Shown piece by piece: positions 12,218 through 23,787 of a stretch of 64,000 nt of DNA. The notes beneath the pieces were generated by a model. The model worked only from the letters and a program-made list of their open reading frames with translations, had not been told where the DNA came from and did not search any database. This stretch comes from Aldrovandia affinis. Lineage: Eukaryota > Chordata > Actinopteri > Notacanthiformes > Halosauridae. Made by a program: the position numbers and the translations under genes. Position 1 is the first letter of the stretch. Each line of letters starts with the position of its first letter. Location: contig JAINUG010000175.1 of NCBI GenBank assembly GCA_029706075.1, forward strand, positions 981,458 through 1,045,457. The letters are read 5' to 3'.

Positions 12218-12420
12218 CATTTTACATTTTTACATTTTACATTTGACATTTTAAGCATTTAGCAGACGCTCTTATCCAGAGCGACTTAGAAGATGTGCAT
12301 TAATACATGGTAGGAATAATCATAGTTTGCGCAAGAGATCAGTGCAGTAATACAGCAATAGACATTGTTGTAGGCAGCTGCATACCATACCTGTAACACT
12401 GGGAAGGAAAAGGTTAGTAG

Positions 12421-12909
12421 CACAGCTGGTCGCCCAGGGTCACTCCAAGACTCCTAGCAGACTGGGACGGAGACACTATGGAGCCTTCCATGGTGATTGA
12501 AGCATCAATCATCAGGGAGCCCTTCGCTGGGAAGAAGAGCAGCTCGGTCTTTCCCAGGTTCAGCTTCAGGTGGTGGGTGGACATCCATGCAGAGATGTCA
12601 GCCAGGCATGCAGAGAACTGTGCCAGGACCTGGGTCTCAGTCGGAGAGAAGAAGAGAAAGAGTTGAGTGTCGTCGGCATAACAGTGATAGGAAAAACCAT
12701 GAGCAGAGATAACAGAACCAAGTGACAAGTTGGTGTACAGGGAGAATAGGACGGGGCCTAGCACTGAGCCCTGCGGTGTGGGGAGAGGAAAGGGATCCTC
12801 TCCAGGCCACCTGGTAGGACCAGTCAGCCAAGTAGGACTTGAACCATATCAGTGCAGATCCAGGGATTCCCATCTCGACGAGAGATGAGAGCAGGTTCTG
12901 GTAGTCCAT
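12421..12909 (-). pseudogene. L2 LINE reverse transcriptase fragment (fingers/palm)
   Basis: Two overlapping minus-strand frames read as one RT once a frameshift is allowed. The upstream frame has DYQNLLSSLVEMGIPGSAL and WFKSYLADWSYQV, the segment that precedes the catalytic core. The downstream frame has LGPVLFSLYTN and then YADDTQLF, the catalytic box, and ends LGVTLGDQL. The canonical GVPQGSVLG turn between them is lost in the shift. Confidence 0.85.
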
Positions 12910-13038
12910 GGTATCAAATGCAGCTGACAGGTCGAGGAGGAGGAGGACGGAGCTAAGGCATTGGGACTTGGGATTTGCAGAGCCTCAGTGACTGCAAGCA
13001 GAGCAGTCTCTGTGGAGTGGCCTGTCTTGAACCCAGAT

Positions 13039-13261
13039 TACATTACATTACATTACCTTACAGGCATTTAGCAGATGCTCTTATCCAGAGCGACTTACAC
13101 AGTTTCACACACAATCCATTTATACAGCTGGATATTTACTGAAGCAATGCAGGTTAAGTAACTTGCTCAAGGGTACAACGGCAGTGCCCCACCTGAGATC
13201 TAACCAGCAACCTTTGCGTTACAAGCCCAGTTCCTTAACCATTATGCTAACACTGCCGCCC
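13039..13261 (-). mobile_element. tRNA-derived SINE (SINE2 family) nested in L2 LINE
   Basis: Read on the minus strand it begins GGGCGGCAGTGTTAGCATAA with a box-A-like head. A box-B-like stretch follows, damaged relative to GGTTCGATCC in the sister copy at 58219. The body contains the block whose plus-strand reading is CTTGCTCAAGGGTACAACGG, and the L2-type tail ends in repeats of TAATG. It separates two parts of one RT reading frame: DLLDPN on one side and the GFKTGHSTETALL block on the other. It therefore postdates the LINE insertion. Confidence 0.9.
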
Positions 13262-13625
13262 TTGGTTAGGATCAAGCAAGTTGTTCTGTAGGAGATGAGC
13301 AGACAGTTGGTTATAGACAGCCCTCTCTAGTGTTTTGGAGAGGAATGGGAGGAGACACACACCAGGATTCAGAGAGGGTTTTTTTAGGAGGGGGACAACA
13401 TGGGCGCTTTTGAGAAAGGAGGGGACAAAGCCAGAGGAAAGACAGGAGTTGGTAACATTGGAGACAAAGGGGTGGATGTCCATAGTAATGGACTGGAAGA
13501 GGGGGAAGGAATGGGATCAAGAGGGCAGGTGGTGGGACGGTGGGAGTGAACAAGTTGAAGGATGTCTGAGTCAGGGAGGGGTGAGAAGGAGGACAGAGGG
13601 GTGAGAGGAGATATCCATGAAACAC
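13247..13625 (-). pseudogene. L2 LINE reverse transcriptase, N-terminal RT fragment
   Basis: Minus-strand frames contain MDIHPFVSNVTNS, VVPLLKKPSLNPG and LPFLSKTLERAVYNQLSAHL, the conserved opening of an L2-clade RT domain. They match the same segment of the plus-strand copy at 16900-17130. A second frame upstream (SHPSLTQTSFNLF) continues the homology after a frameshift. Truncated upstream at about 13625. Confidence 0.8.
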
Positions 13626-15198
13626 AGAAATGCTCCGTTTATTTTCTTATTTGACTATTTTCTGTTCTGTCCCTTCCGTCATCAAGTGATTATGATTAAA
13701 AAATATATTTAAATGGCATAGCCTTTTCTTATTTTTCTTGTATTTTTTATTGAGCAGGTCTGCAGTCACAGCACAGAGGAGAAGAAAACAGAACGTAGCT
13801 CAAGAATAGGTGTAATGGTAAAAAAATGGCTTTTGTTGGCTTCTGTGTAAATATTGGTCAGTATTTCTGAACATTCAGGATTTCTGCAAGCTCTCTGTGT
13901 GAAAGAAGGTTTATATGCGCTGAACTATACCCCATGTAGGGACAGACGCTAGTTAACAGAGCACATTTAAAGCTTTTCTCATGGAATTATAGAAAATTGA
14001 AGAAATAATAAACAAACCCAAATGGTAGCCTGCCATTTCCAAGGGCTTGGTATCACGTGTCTCTGCCAGCAATAATAATTATTTTGATGTGTTTTTCCTA
14101 AAAGCTGAGAAAACGCATCCAGACCAAGCTATGATGTTTGGTAGAAAAAAGAGAAACTCAATAAACTTGTGGCTCCTACAATACAATACAATCATTTAGC
14201 AGCTGATTTTATCCAAAGCGAAGAAAGGAGTGAGTATCTGCATCTGCTCACTACCTGTGTGAGATATTCAGAAAATAGTTTCCAGTTCCAATAGTAAAAA
14301 AATAAAATAAAAAGACCCGCATCTGCGAGTCATGCGGGTTACCTTTGTTCCACGGGTATAAAATGGAATGTATTTCTTCTCAATGTGACCTCAAGTCCTA
14401 ATTGGCTGTCCTTCAAAATAGCTCAAAGAGCATTTAGCTATGGCAATAAAACCTGCATCGAACTGGGGAGAGATTTCACGAGCGCGGTCGGGGTTCGACT
14501 GCAGGTGTTACACGCTTTGAGCTGAGTTATGGCACGTTTTCGGCTCCCATCTCGTGTTATGTTAACAAATGCTGCGTATCAATCTCTGATACCGACATCC
14601 AGACGTCCGTAACGCGGCCAGAGCGTAGCACTTGTTAATCAAGTTCACTTGCTTTTAAAAGGCAAGGAGTGAAGACTTTGTAATACCTCTATCTGGGTTC
14701 CATCAAGTCAACGATACCGGGGAAAAAAGCCAAATCCAGATGAAAAAAGGCATTCCATCCTCATAAATATGCTTCTATTTCATTACCCATAATAGCTTTT
14801 GTCCATAAATTACACTGATGTGTGGTATGTTTCAAGTGGTTATTAAGTTTAAAATTGTAGTATGGTGTGTTAAGCATGTGAGTTTGAAGATATAATAAAC
14901 TTAAACCTGCAAATAATATAATTCATTTGAAAGTGTTTTCCATAGTTGACATCTTTACTGGATCAATAACTTACTTAATTTAAAGAAAAACATGATTATA
15001 AATCACAAAGTATGGGAGGTCAGTGTTTTTCTAAAATAATTAATTATAATAAATATTCTTCCTGCTTCGACTTCCTGGCTTAGCTTGATTCCTGTCACAT
15101 CGCTTGTCAATTCCATTTCTGTGAGGATAGAGATCCATTTGCTACCACATGGACCAAACCACAGACCTGCCCCAACATGTGTTTCTTCGTACCAGGGA
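13626..15198. other. No gene recognised; L2 tail scrap and small hairpin
   Basis: A remnant of an L2/SINE tail lies at about 14175-14225 (CATTTAGCAGCTGATTTTATCC on the plus strand, hence minus orientation). A perfect 8-bp inverted repeat, ACCCGCAT and ATGCGGGT with a 9-base loop, lies at about 14316-14340. The rest is unique. Confidence 0.5.
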
Positions 15199-15381
15199 TC
15201 TCAGCTCTGGAGGGTCACAGTGTCTGCAGTTTTTTGTGGTTTCCTTTCATTCATCAGCCAATTGAGGCCCTGGAAACAAGGTGTGTGGACCCTTTAGCCA
15301 ATCAATGACTTCAATTAAGCACTTAAGTGCTGAAACGCACAAAAAAACAGCAGACACTGCGGCCCTCCAGGACTGGAGTTA
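15199..15381. mobile_element. MITE-like element with imperfect terminal inverted repeats
   Basis: The left end reads CTCTGGAGGGTCACAGTGTC and the right end, reverse-complemented, reads CCTGGAGGGCCGCAGTGTC; both continue into a TGC(A/T)GTTTTTT stretch, so about 35 bp pair with few mismatches. Length is about 183 bp with no coding capacity. Flanks ACCAGGG and ACCAGGA could be a 7-8-bp target duplication, which would suit an hAT-type origin; that assignment is inference. Its right edge lies only about 8 bp from the first recognisable L2 codons. Confidence 0.7.
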
Positions 15382-15479
15382 AACCAGGAGACATGGATCA
15401 CTCCGCAGAACACGACCACCCCTGCTGCCCTCTCCGCTACCTACACCTTCTCCCACACTCCATGACCCTCAGGTAGAGG

Positions 15480-15817
15480 TGGAGGGACAGGTATACTAAT
15501 CTCCCCCCTGTGGAGATTTGGTATTGTTCCTCTTCCTCACTTTGAATTTCATGCGGCCACTGTCACTGTTCCATGTAAACTGCATATCATTGTTGTCTAT
15601 CGCCCACCAGGTCCACTGGAGAGTTTCCTAGATGAAATGGATGCCCTACTCAGCTCCTTCCCTGAGGATGGCACTCCTGTCTTACTCCTCGGTGACTTCA
15701 ACCCCCCGCTTCAGTCCTTCGACTTCACCCTGGCTGAATCCCCATCCACCCACAAAGCTGGTAACCAACTGGACCTGGTCTTCATTAGGAACTGCACCTC
15801 ACCCAACATTGTGGTAT
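15480..15817 (+). pseudogene. L2 LINE AP-endonuclease domain, 5' part
   Basis: This encodes the APE-type endonuclease that nicks target DNA for LINE integration. Visible motifs are GRGGGTG, IVVYRPPG, LLGDFN with the catalytic aspartate and asparagine, and the end NQLDLVFIRN. These appear in order and at family spacing but in two phases. The frame is cut by the LTR after NIVV. Confidence 0.85.
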
Positions 15818-16209
15818 TGTTAAGTTCACGAAATTCAGAAGACCTTCAAAGTGAATAGAGAACACTTGCACCAAATGAGAAAACAGAACATTCAACCAAT
15901 TTTCAACAGTTTATTTAACCAAATGCATTCGGGGTTCACTGCCTCCCTGCCAGGTAATGAACAAATCATTTCCGGAGAGAACACTTCTTATACACAATAG
16001 CCACCCCTAGACAGATGCCCTAGCCTCGCCCACTCACCAGTCACAAGACATTTCTTTTCCCATCTCTGGGAGAAACTCATATCTTTTGGCAAGGCACACT
16101 GCTCTGACCTTGACTGTTGGTCAGCTACCCATGCAAAACAGTTCCGCAAAACGGTACAAGTATGTGAAGTTATTCAGAAACAATTTTTAAACACAGAATT
16201 TCTCTATCA
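15818..16209 (-). mobile_element. Solo LTR (392 bp) with 4-bp target duplication
   Basis: The segment begins TGTTAAG and ends TATCA, so it has TG...CA termini, and is bounded on both sides by GTAT (15814-15817 and 16210-16213). Removing the segment plus one GTAT lets the host endonuclease frame read on directly from NIVV to SPLHVSDH, which includes the conserved SDH catalytic motif. A poly-A signal AATAAA is present on the minus strand about 90 bp before the TTAACA end, so the LTR points left. No internal region remains, so it formed by LTR-LTR recombination. Which LTR superfamily is not determinable here; a 4-5-bp duplication fits Gypsy, BEL or ERV types. Confidence 0.85.
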
Positions 16210-16218
16210 GTATCTCCT

Positions 16219-17052
16219 TTGCATGTGTCTGACCACTGCTTTCTGTCATTCTCCCTCCCCCTCCCCTCTGTGCCTAAACCATCTTCACCTGCCCCCACTG
16301 TCCTTGTCCGTCACAACCTCCGCTCTCTCTCCCCCACTGCCCTGTCAGCTACTGTTCTATCTTCCCTTCCCCTTACTGATGCCTTCTCTCAGCTACCTGC
16401 TTAGGAAGCATCATCCACCCTACTTTCCCCTCTCTCCTCCTCCTTTGATTCACTCTGTCCTCTATCCACTAAACCTGCTCGTCTCCAACCCCCCACACCC
16501 TGGCTAACTGATTCCATTTGGGCTGACCGACTCAAACTGCGAGCAGCAGAAAGGAAATGGAGAAAATCCAAATCCCCTGTGGCTCTAACTGACTTCCACA
16601 CACTCCTGGCTACCTTTTCCTCTAACCTCTCCTCTGCTAAGTCTGCATTTTTGTTTTCCAAGATTCAATCTTCTGTTTCTAATCCTCAAAACCTCTATTC
16701 TACATCCTTCTTTCGTGAGAAGGTAGATGACATTCGCAACTCCCCCCATCCTCTTCCTCACCTAACTCTCGCTCACCCATCTCGCTACCTAAACTCTCAT
16801 CCCTCTGTCCTCCTTCTCCCTGACTCGGACATCCTCCAACTTGTTCACTCCCACCTTCCCACTACCTGCCCTCTCGATCCCATTCCTTCCCCCCTCTTCC
16901 AGTCCATTGCTATGGACATCTTCCCCTTTGCCTCCAATGTTATCAACTCCTCTCTTTCCTCTGGCTCTGTTCCCTCTTCCCTCAAATGTGCTGATGTCGT
17001 CCCCCTACTCAAAAAACCCTCTCTGAATCCTGCTGTCATTTCCAACTACTGA
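16219..17052 (+). pseudogene. L2 LINE endonuclease end and linker region
   Basis: It opens with HVSDHCFLSFSLPL, the C-terminal SDH motif of the endonuclease, then an S/P/L-rich linker. From about 16579 it reads FREKVDDIRN and then VPSSLKCADVVPLLKKPSLNP, the start of the RT domain. The two frames are not in phase, so at least one frameshift separates them. It ends at the TGA in SNY*PVS. Confidence 0.8.
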
Positions 17053-17830
17053 CCTGTCTCTCTTCTCCCATTCCTCTCCAAAACACTAGAGTGGCCTGTC
17101 TATAACCAACTGTCTGCTCATCTCCTACAGAACGACCTGCTTGATCCTGACCAATCTGGGTTCAAGGCAGGCCACTCCACAGAGACTGCTCTCCTTGCAG
17201 TAACTGAGGCTCTTCATGTGGTTAAGTCCCAATTCCTTAGATCCGTCCTCCTCCTCCTCGACCTGTCAGCTGCATTCAACACCGTGGACCACCAGAACCT
17301 GCTCTTATCTCTCGTCAAGTTGGGAATCTCTGGATCTGCATTGACATGGTTCAAGTCTTACCTGTCTGACCGGTCCTACCAGGTGGCCTGGAGAGGATCC
17401 TTCTCCTCTCCCCACACCCTCTCTACCAGAGTCCCGCAGGACTCGTGCTAGGCCCCGTCCTATTCTCCCTGTACACTAAGTCACTTGGTTCTGTTATTTC
17501 TGCTCACGGTTTTTCCTATCACTGTTATGCCGATGACACTCAACTCTCTCTCTCCTTCTCTCCATCTGAGACCCAGGTCCCGGCACGGATCTCTGCATGT
17601 CTGGCTGCCATCTCTGCATGGATGTCCACCCACCACCTGAAGCTGAACCTGGGAAAGACAGAGCTGCTCTTCCTCCCAGCGAAGGGCTCCCCGATGATTG
17701 ATGCTTCAATTACCATGGAAGGCTCCATAGTGTTTCCCTCCCAGTCTGCCAGGAGTCTTGGAGTGACCCTGGACAACCAGCTGTGCTTCTCGGCCCACAT
17801 TGCAGCGATCACTCGGACCCTGTGAGACAC
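17053..17830 (+). pseudogene. L2 LINE reverse transcriptase core
   Basis: This gives most of the RT: YNQLSAHLLQNDLLDPDQSG, GHSTETALLAVTEAL, LLLDLSAAFNTVDHQNLL with the first catalytic aspartate region, a frameshifted GVPQGSVLG turn, then [14 protein letters not shown] with the intact YADD box, and WMSTHHLKLNLGKTELL. It ends LGVTLDNQLCFSAHIAAITRTL before a stop; expected LINE sequence continues in decayed form for about 70 bp. Confidence 0.9.
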
Positions 17831-17895
17831 TGTGGAATCTGAAATCCCTGCTTTATACAATTCCAGGACGGACACCTACTGTGACCATCCCAGCT

Positions 17896-20800
17896 ATCAT
17901 AAACACATTGTTTTACTTGAACTTGAGCTGATTTAGTAGCCATGTTAAATTACTTTTCCACAGACTTGCCTTGGCTTTCTGAGGTGAACTGGAGGCAAAC
18001 TGGAGCCATTCCCACGAACAGGCGAGTCAACTGGAGGTGCATCTGTTTTTCCTGTAGAATACCATAACCAGACACCATGTACACTCTTAGCAAAGCAGAA
18101 CTTGTTCTTGTTCATCATATTTCACGTTGAATAAACAAACATTCACCTACCACACTGTGTCCCAGGTGTGCATATCACCAGTTTGGTTCGCAGTGATCTT
18201 TCTGTAGTGGTCTCTCCAAAACAGAACTATCATACGCCCAAGCATCAGGATTTCCTCCTTCATGCACTTGTGCGGCCTAGCTGTATTTACAATGATGCAG
18301 GAGGGTATATGGGCGGCACAGCTCAACACTAAAGAAGTATTAGGCGTCAGCAGCACTTGATCAAAAGGAAATGTGGGCTGCCATTTTGGATCCGCATCAG
18401 AGTTTTACACACGTGGCTGAGGGATTCCGGAATCCACTTGCCTTAAACCTACACTGTTGTGCTACACGGCAGAGGGCCAGTCATGACAAAGAGTAATGAT
18501 TATTCCTAAACTTTCACTGCAAGCCTAAAGATGACAGGAGTTTCAGCTGCTATGCTGTGAGATGGGAGGGCTCTACTAGTGTGCTAACCTCATACAGAGA
18601 GTCAATCTGCCTCAAAGCCAAAACCACACCCACATTTTCACAATACATCACATGACATCTACAGTTGAAAAGGACATGAACATGCTCGGTATCGTAATGG
18701 CATTGGACTCTACTCGTGCATTCCTTTTTAAATTCAATTTATTACAATTAATCTGTGGTTCTCATCGCCGCACGTGGAAAGAATGCCTGCCATTTTCAAG
18801 CACTCAGCCTGGGAGAACAGCACATAACACCACAAGAAATAGCAACAGAGGCAAGCAAATTTAAAACAGCCGGGATCTAATTTCAGCACATCATTTAGCA
18901 TTACATTGTATTACAGGCACTGAAGACCTTGTTCAGGATATTAATAATTGTAATGCATTTTATTCATATAGCGCTTTTCAGTAACTCAAAGATGCTTTAC
19001 AAGATCAAAGTACAAACAGACAGAGGGGCACAATGCAGGCACAGGCACAGAAACGTGACAGCAGTAGAGTTTGAAGCAGAGATGAAGCAGATATTTATAT
19101 GCAAAAATTAAAAAAATTAAAAAAAGTGTTCAAACGATGGGAAAGTGTAGCACAAAGTGAAGAAGCTTCAGCTCTGGGTGTGGAGCCTCTCTCTCATCCT
19201 TCCTGTGGATCACACCCTTCCATCCTGCTGAGTGTACGGACTTTTGCGTTCGCACGCCAAGAACAACCTGGTGAAGCAAACGGAGGCCTTCCTAAATACT
19301 CTAATCCCTTTTATATACTGAGAGAAGTGGCATTCCAGTTAAACACGCTGAGCAGCTCTGTTACCGCTTCTGCGTCTGTCTGCTCTCTTACCTGCCTTTC
19401 ATCTGCAGCATTCCTTCCCTTCTTCTCACGTTCCGGAGGGATCAGGAATGTATGGAATGATATTGTGTGTTATTTTTTCCCCATTCCGTCGATGATGCAA
19501 TGATTGGGTTGAACTGCACAGCAGATTCAACAGTGAAAATAGGTGTAACATTCAGGACTGAACATCTGATTCAAGTCCAACATCTGCCAAACGAGGGGAT
19601 TTATGTGCCAAACCCAATGGGTTTGAGTCCAGGGCTGAAGAATGCTTTTAACATCTTCCCCATGGTACTTTATCCTGAGTTGTTCCAGCAGGCTGCAGTT
19701 GTTTAAGTGGGTAATTTTTCTAAACGTGCGATCACTGTGCATGTAACATCAATGTGGATATGTACGTTTAACAAGTTAAACAACAAATAAAGCGGAACAC
19801 TGGCAGAGAGTTCAAGGAAACAGGCATATTGCCTTACTGTAGACCTTATTCACACATGCATTACTGCATAGCAGCACAAGGATGCGGTGTGCTGCGCTCT
19901 TCCAGTACCACCGCCAGTGAAAGACCAGCATACCGCGGGTTACCGCTTCATTACGCTATCGCCCCACTGCGTTGTTGGCTTATGACAGGCCTCTTGCCTT
20001 ATTCCAATGACAATATGGAATGACAAATCTTAAGAAAACAGGGAGTGATAACACGGGGGCCAATTAGAGCTGATTGCGCTTGCAAGGTGGCCCCCTGGCC
20101 AGCAGTGACCTTTCAGCTCCGTCCCCCAGGACCTGATCCAACCACAGCAATCGAAATCCAGCTGCCTGTCATTTCCTACCTGGGCTCCAGACATCAGCGG
20201 ACGGAGCGCAGTGCTGATTTCCACACAGAGCCGCTGTGCGTTTATAGCGTTGGCATGTTGCCTAATGGCACCAATCATCACTGCTTTGCAACAATTTTCC
20301 ATTTTTTCATTTGCTTTGTGAGTATAGTCAATGCAGTTTGTATTGCCCCACGTCAGAATGGTCTCCCTGAGAGTGAACGCCTGTCCTTCGTGGTGATGAA
20401 AGTGTCTTGCTCGAGGTGCTGTGCTGGCACAAAATGTGTTTTTAAACAGGGGACAGCAAGGAAGACCATTTCAACAAAGATGTCACAATTCCCATTCCTC
20501 TTCAAGTACAGTGTGTTGCAGATATGCCAGAATATATCAGGAATATAATGAGGTGGTGGCAAACATGGGCCAAGTGTAGTCTCTCAAGTGCAGAGAGGAA
20601 ATCGGCGCAATAGGCAGGTCCGCTGCACTTCCTGCCGATGCTGCAGTGGGCGGGTACCAGCGGGGGTGTGGTCTCCCGTTACGGTCAGCTGTCTCTGATT
20701 GGGCCTGACCAGGCGCCTCACACGCATAGCGCCTATCCTATCCTGTGCCCCCTGTTCACTACATTTGGGTCTCCGTTCTGAGACTTCAGGTACAGCAACA

Positions 20801-22279
20801 TGAAGAAGGCCTAAGCCCGGGAATCAAATTCAGATGGAGAAAAAGATGACATATCCTAAGGGGCAGTCCTTTAAAGGATGATCCAAGAAAGATGCTTTGG
20901 GAGACTATAACCTTTTTTTAAAATCTGTCTTCCATTATGATGCTCAATACACAACAGCAGCTGATCAGATTAGATCTGAGCTGGGAGGAAGAAGGAATTC
21001 AAACTGCCTCCAAAGGTGCACTGGAAGAAGAGCTCAATAACACTTTGGCAGGGTTTCAAGATGCTGGCCAAACACGTACCATTGAAAGCTGCATGAAAGA
21101 CCCACTGTAGCAGGTTACACTGTATGCTTCACATGTAGAGAAAACAGTCTGGCTCATACCCTGTATACATCATGTCCAGTAAAATAATTACCCTGATCAG
21201 ACAGCCAAATGTTTGCAATGAAAATAAACGCTCACAATTCTACCTTGTGTCCAATGTGACACCATAAACAAATGGAGGCTGGTTATTCATTTATAATTGT
21301 GTAAGCCAGCCTCTTTAAACTCATTCAACATTATTGCGATTCAAATCTGTATTCTGCACATTGACTTCCCCCAGTGTCAAACTATCAAACAGTAGCAGTT
21401 GCAGAACAACATCAGAAACATACTTAATGGGCTCTCTGTCCTCTGTCTTGGGCTGTGTAGTTCTGGTCAGTAGAGATGGAGCACAGACCACAAACACACC
21501 TTGTGATTAAGGGACCCTTCTTAATGATTACATAGGGGTCACATTAAAAGAGAATATCACAATTATGAATGCACTTATTCTACAATAATGATACTAACTG
21601 TAACCCTAATAATAACCCTAACTGTGAATGCAGCCTGCATTATTTTCACAAGTGACAGGTTTTGTTTTAGATGTTTATAAATGACTGTGTAGGACAACCC
21701 TACATATCGTTGGTACAGCTTTTATGGGAAGAACGTGTTATAATAAGACTGGTAATTGAGTACAGGCATTAATGTTGCCTTGTGGGACCCCCTGCCCCTT
21801 CACACACACCTACTGGGGTTCATTAAGCATAGTCTAACCTATTTAACTGACAGAAACCAATGCCTGATTGGTGACCAGTCAATAGGTCAATAAAATGCTT
21901 AAGTCTTACAGTTCACAGCCACACCACACACACAGGGTAAAATCACAATTCACTGCATGGGTTTAATAATAGCTCTTGACATGCAGAAGGGTTGGTGAAT
22001 TGAATTTTTTGCCAAATTATATTTTGTAGCGTACGAAGCATTTACATTTAATGACAGTTACCTTCTTTCCCTTTTTTATAAAAGTAGTAAATTTTTTAAA
22101 ATAAATTTGACCATCTATCATCATACTGTTGAGTAAATGTAATGAATGTGCTGTATGTGTGAATGTTCATGTATGTGCACTGTACGTATGAGTGTGTGTG
22201 TGTGTGAGGGCTTGCATGTTGTTGCATGTGTCTGTGCATGTCTTCTTGTATGTCTGTATGTCTTCATGTGTATACATGT

Positions 22280-22322
<43 letters not shown>

Positions 22323-23787
22323 CCACATACCAGAAAGGAATCAAGGAAAAGCCATTGCAACATCCTGTCCTCGCACTAATGACTGCTGTGTTTAATTGCG
22401 TTCACTGAAGGGGAAAGAGGGAGATTGAGATAAACTCGGTGGCCCTGCTTAAGTAAACTCTGGAGCTCGGGGGAGGCCACAGGTCTGATCAGTGTTTCAT
22501 TCCTGCGCACCATTAGCGCACACGTTCTACTTTGCAGTGGAGCGGTGCGTGTGGCCGTTGTTTCTCACCGTGTGTTGTCTTTACCACCGCTGCGATACAT
22601 GGGCTGAGACACGGGCACAACCGGACGCTCCACATCTCAGCTGGCTCCGGCCCAGGCCCTCTCTCACTCATCGCTCGGACATATCCGCACAAACCTCACT
22701 GAAAACTTGACACCTCATTACCACCCTTGTGTACATCATGCCGCTTCGCTGTGTGTCATTCACAAATCAACTTTCCTACCCTGGCTGGAGGTCCTATATG
22801 CTGTTTTCTTTGTAACTGATGCGTATCATTTCTATATTCAAAATATGAATGTTGCAGTATCAGTGGAAATTCCTGCCACGCAGGGAACTCACTTTAATGG
22901 GAAAGCCCCGCATTAGAAGGGCTGGTCTTTGGAATACATTTAGGAAATATCTTGCTAACTTACAGTACAGACTTTTGAAATCATTTTCATACTTCATACA
23001 TTGTTTTATTTATTTTTTCAAGACACAGGTCCAGATTAGTACTGTGTTGATAATATGCTTTGCCTTTAAGTTTGAGAAGCAAATGGCAAACAATGTGAAA
23101 ATACTTTTCTGTAGAATACAATATTTGGCCCTGCATAAAAAGCCAAATATTGAGTTGCCTTGACTCTTGTTCACTAATATCTGCTCTCACAGAGTGGGTG
23201 ATGTACTCACTTGAGTGATTTTGTGTGAAATTATGGTGAAAGACTATTCAAGCTATAGGCCAAGCTCACTGATAATAGCAGCGTCGCCTTTTAAGGGCGT
23301 GAACACTTGTGCGCATCCCGTTGTGAGAACAGAGGCATGGTTCACAAGCAGATCTGCACAATCGTAGGCCCTGTTTACAGCTGAACACAAGAAATCGGAT
23401 ACGGATTGACTTTGTCCGAATCCGACCTGAACCACATCTGGAGGTAGTCTGGGTCAGATTTCACCAGTATCGGCTCTGATTGTAAATGCTTCAGCGTGGG
23501 TCTTCTAACATCCCATAATCAGCGTGTGGGAGATGCCAGACACCCTGGGCTGGTCGTCAGGTGCCTGTTTATTAGGAGGGGAACTCATTTGCTACAGTTT
23601 CTTGTTGAAGAGAAAGGCAAACCTACTCTGGCAGCTGAAATAAATTATGTAAATATCTCTGATGCAGCTCTGTGTAATGTTGGCATATTTGTTCTCTTGA
23701 AATGTTCTCTTCTGCTACAGCAACACTTAATTGCTTAATAAATCCCTTCCTCGGGGTAATGTACACTAAAATGTACGTATGCATTTG
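17896..23787. other. Long stretch without recognisable genes
   Basis: Mostly unique DNA. A fragment typical of a fish LINE 3' end (TTATTCATATAGCGCTTTTC, minus orientation) lies at about 18940-19010. Open frames up to 167 codons (20045-20548) have no domain I recognise. The segment 20600-20800 is somewhat GC-rich. No splice-bounded exon could be supported. Confidence 0.5.
22145..22322 (+). repeat. TG microsatellite with degenerate TGTATG leader
   Basis: Irregular TGTGTATG steps lead into a pure TG run of about 20 dinucleotides from about 22280 to 22321. The Cys/Val-rich and His/Thr-rich frames over it are artefacts. Confidence 0.95.

Larger units (their letters stand above)
12218..13625 (-). 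mobile_element. L2-clade LINE copy, 5'-truncated, split by a SINE
   Basis: On the minus strand from 13625 the copy gives the middle of the reverse transcriptase, is interrupted by a SINE at 13039-13261, then resumes to the conserved YADDTQLF box and the LGVTLGDQL motif at 12421. There it joins the terminal 3' module (12218-12420), which ends in AGCATTTAGCAGACGCTCTT read on the plus strand, the tail shared by L2 LINEs and their SINE partners. Relative to the plus-strand relative at 15389 the C-terminal part of the RT is deleted. Frameshifts occur near 13480 and 12640-12760. It cannot encode active protein. Confidence 0.85.
15389..17895 (+). mobile_element. L2-clade LINE copy split by a solo LTR
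   Basis: The copy starts inside the endonuclease domain (ETWITPQ) and runs through the rest of that domain, the linker and the reverse transcriptase to a decayed LLYNI motif near 17870, where it fades out. The C-terminus and 3' UTR are missing. A 392-bp solo LTR interrupts the endonuclease at 15818. Other lesions are frameshifts in the endonuclease, a TGA replacing the CGA arginine codon in SNYRPVS (about 17048, a CpG-decay change) and a frameshift in the GVPQG turn near 17440. It is of the same family as the copy at 12218. Confidence 0.9.

Noticed and set aside
14314-14341. Hairpin as a transcription terminator
   Set aside because: An 8-bp stem alone in vertebrate DNA has no such role, and there is no adjacent gene; kept only as a note.
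20045-20548. 167-codon open frame as a gene
   Set aside because: No recognisable motif or start/splice context; length is within chance for a long GC-balanced stretch.
22146-22408. Cys/Val-rich secreted-like peptides
   Set aside because: Translation of a TG microsatellite.
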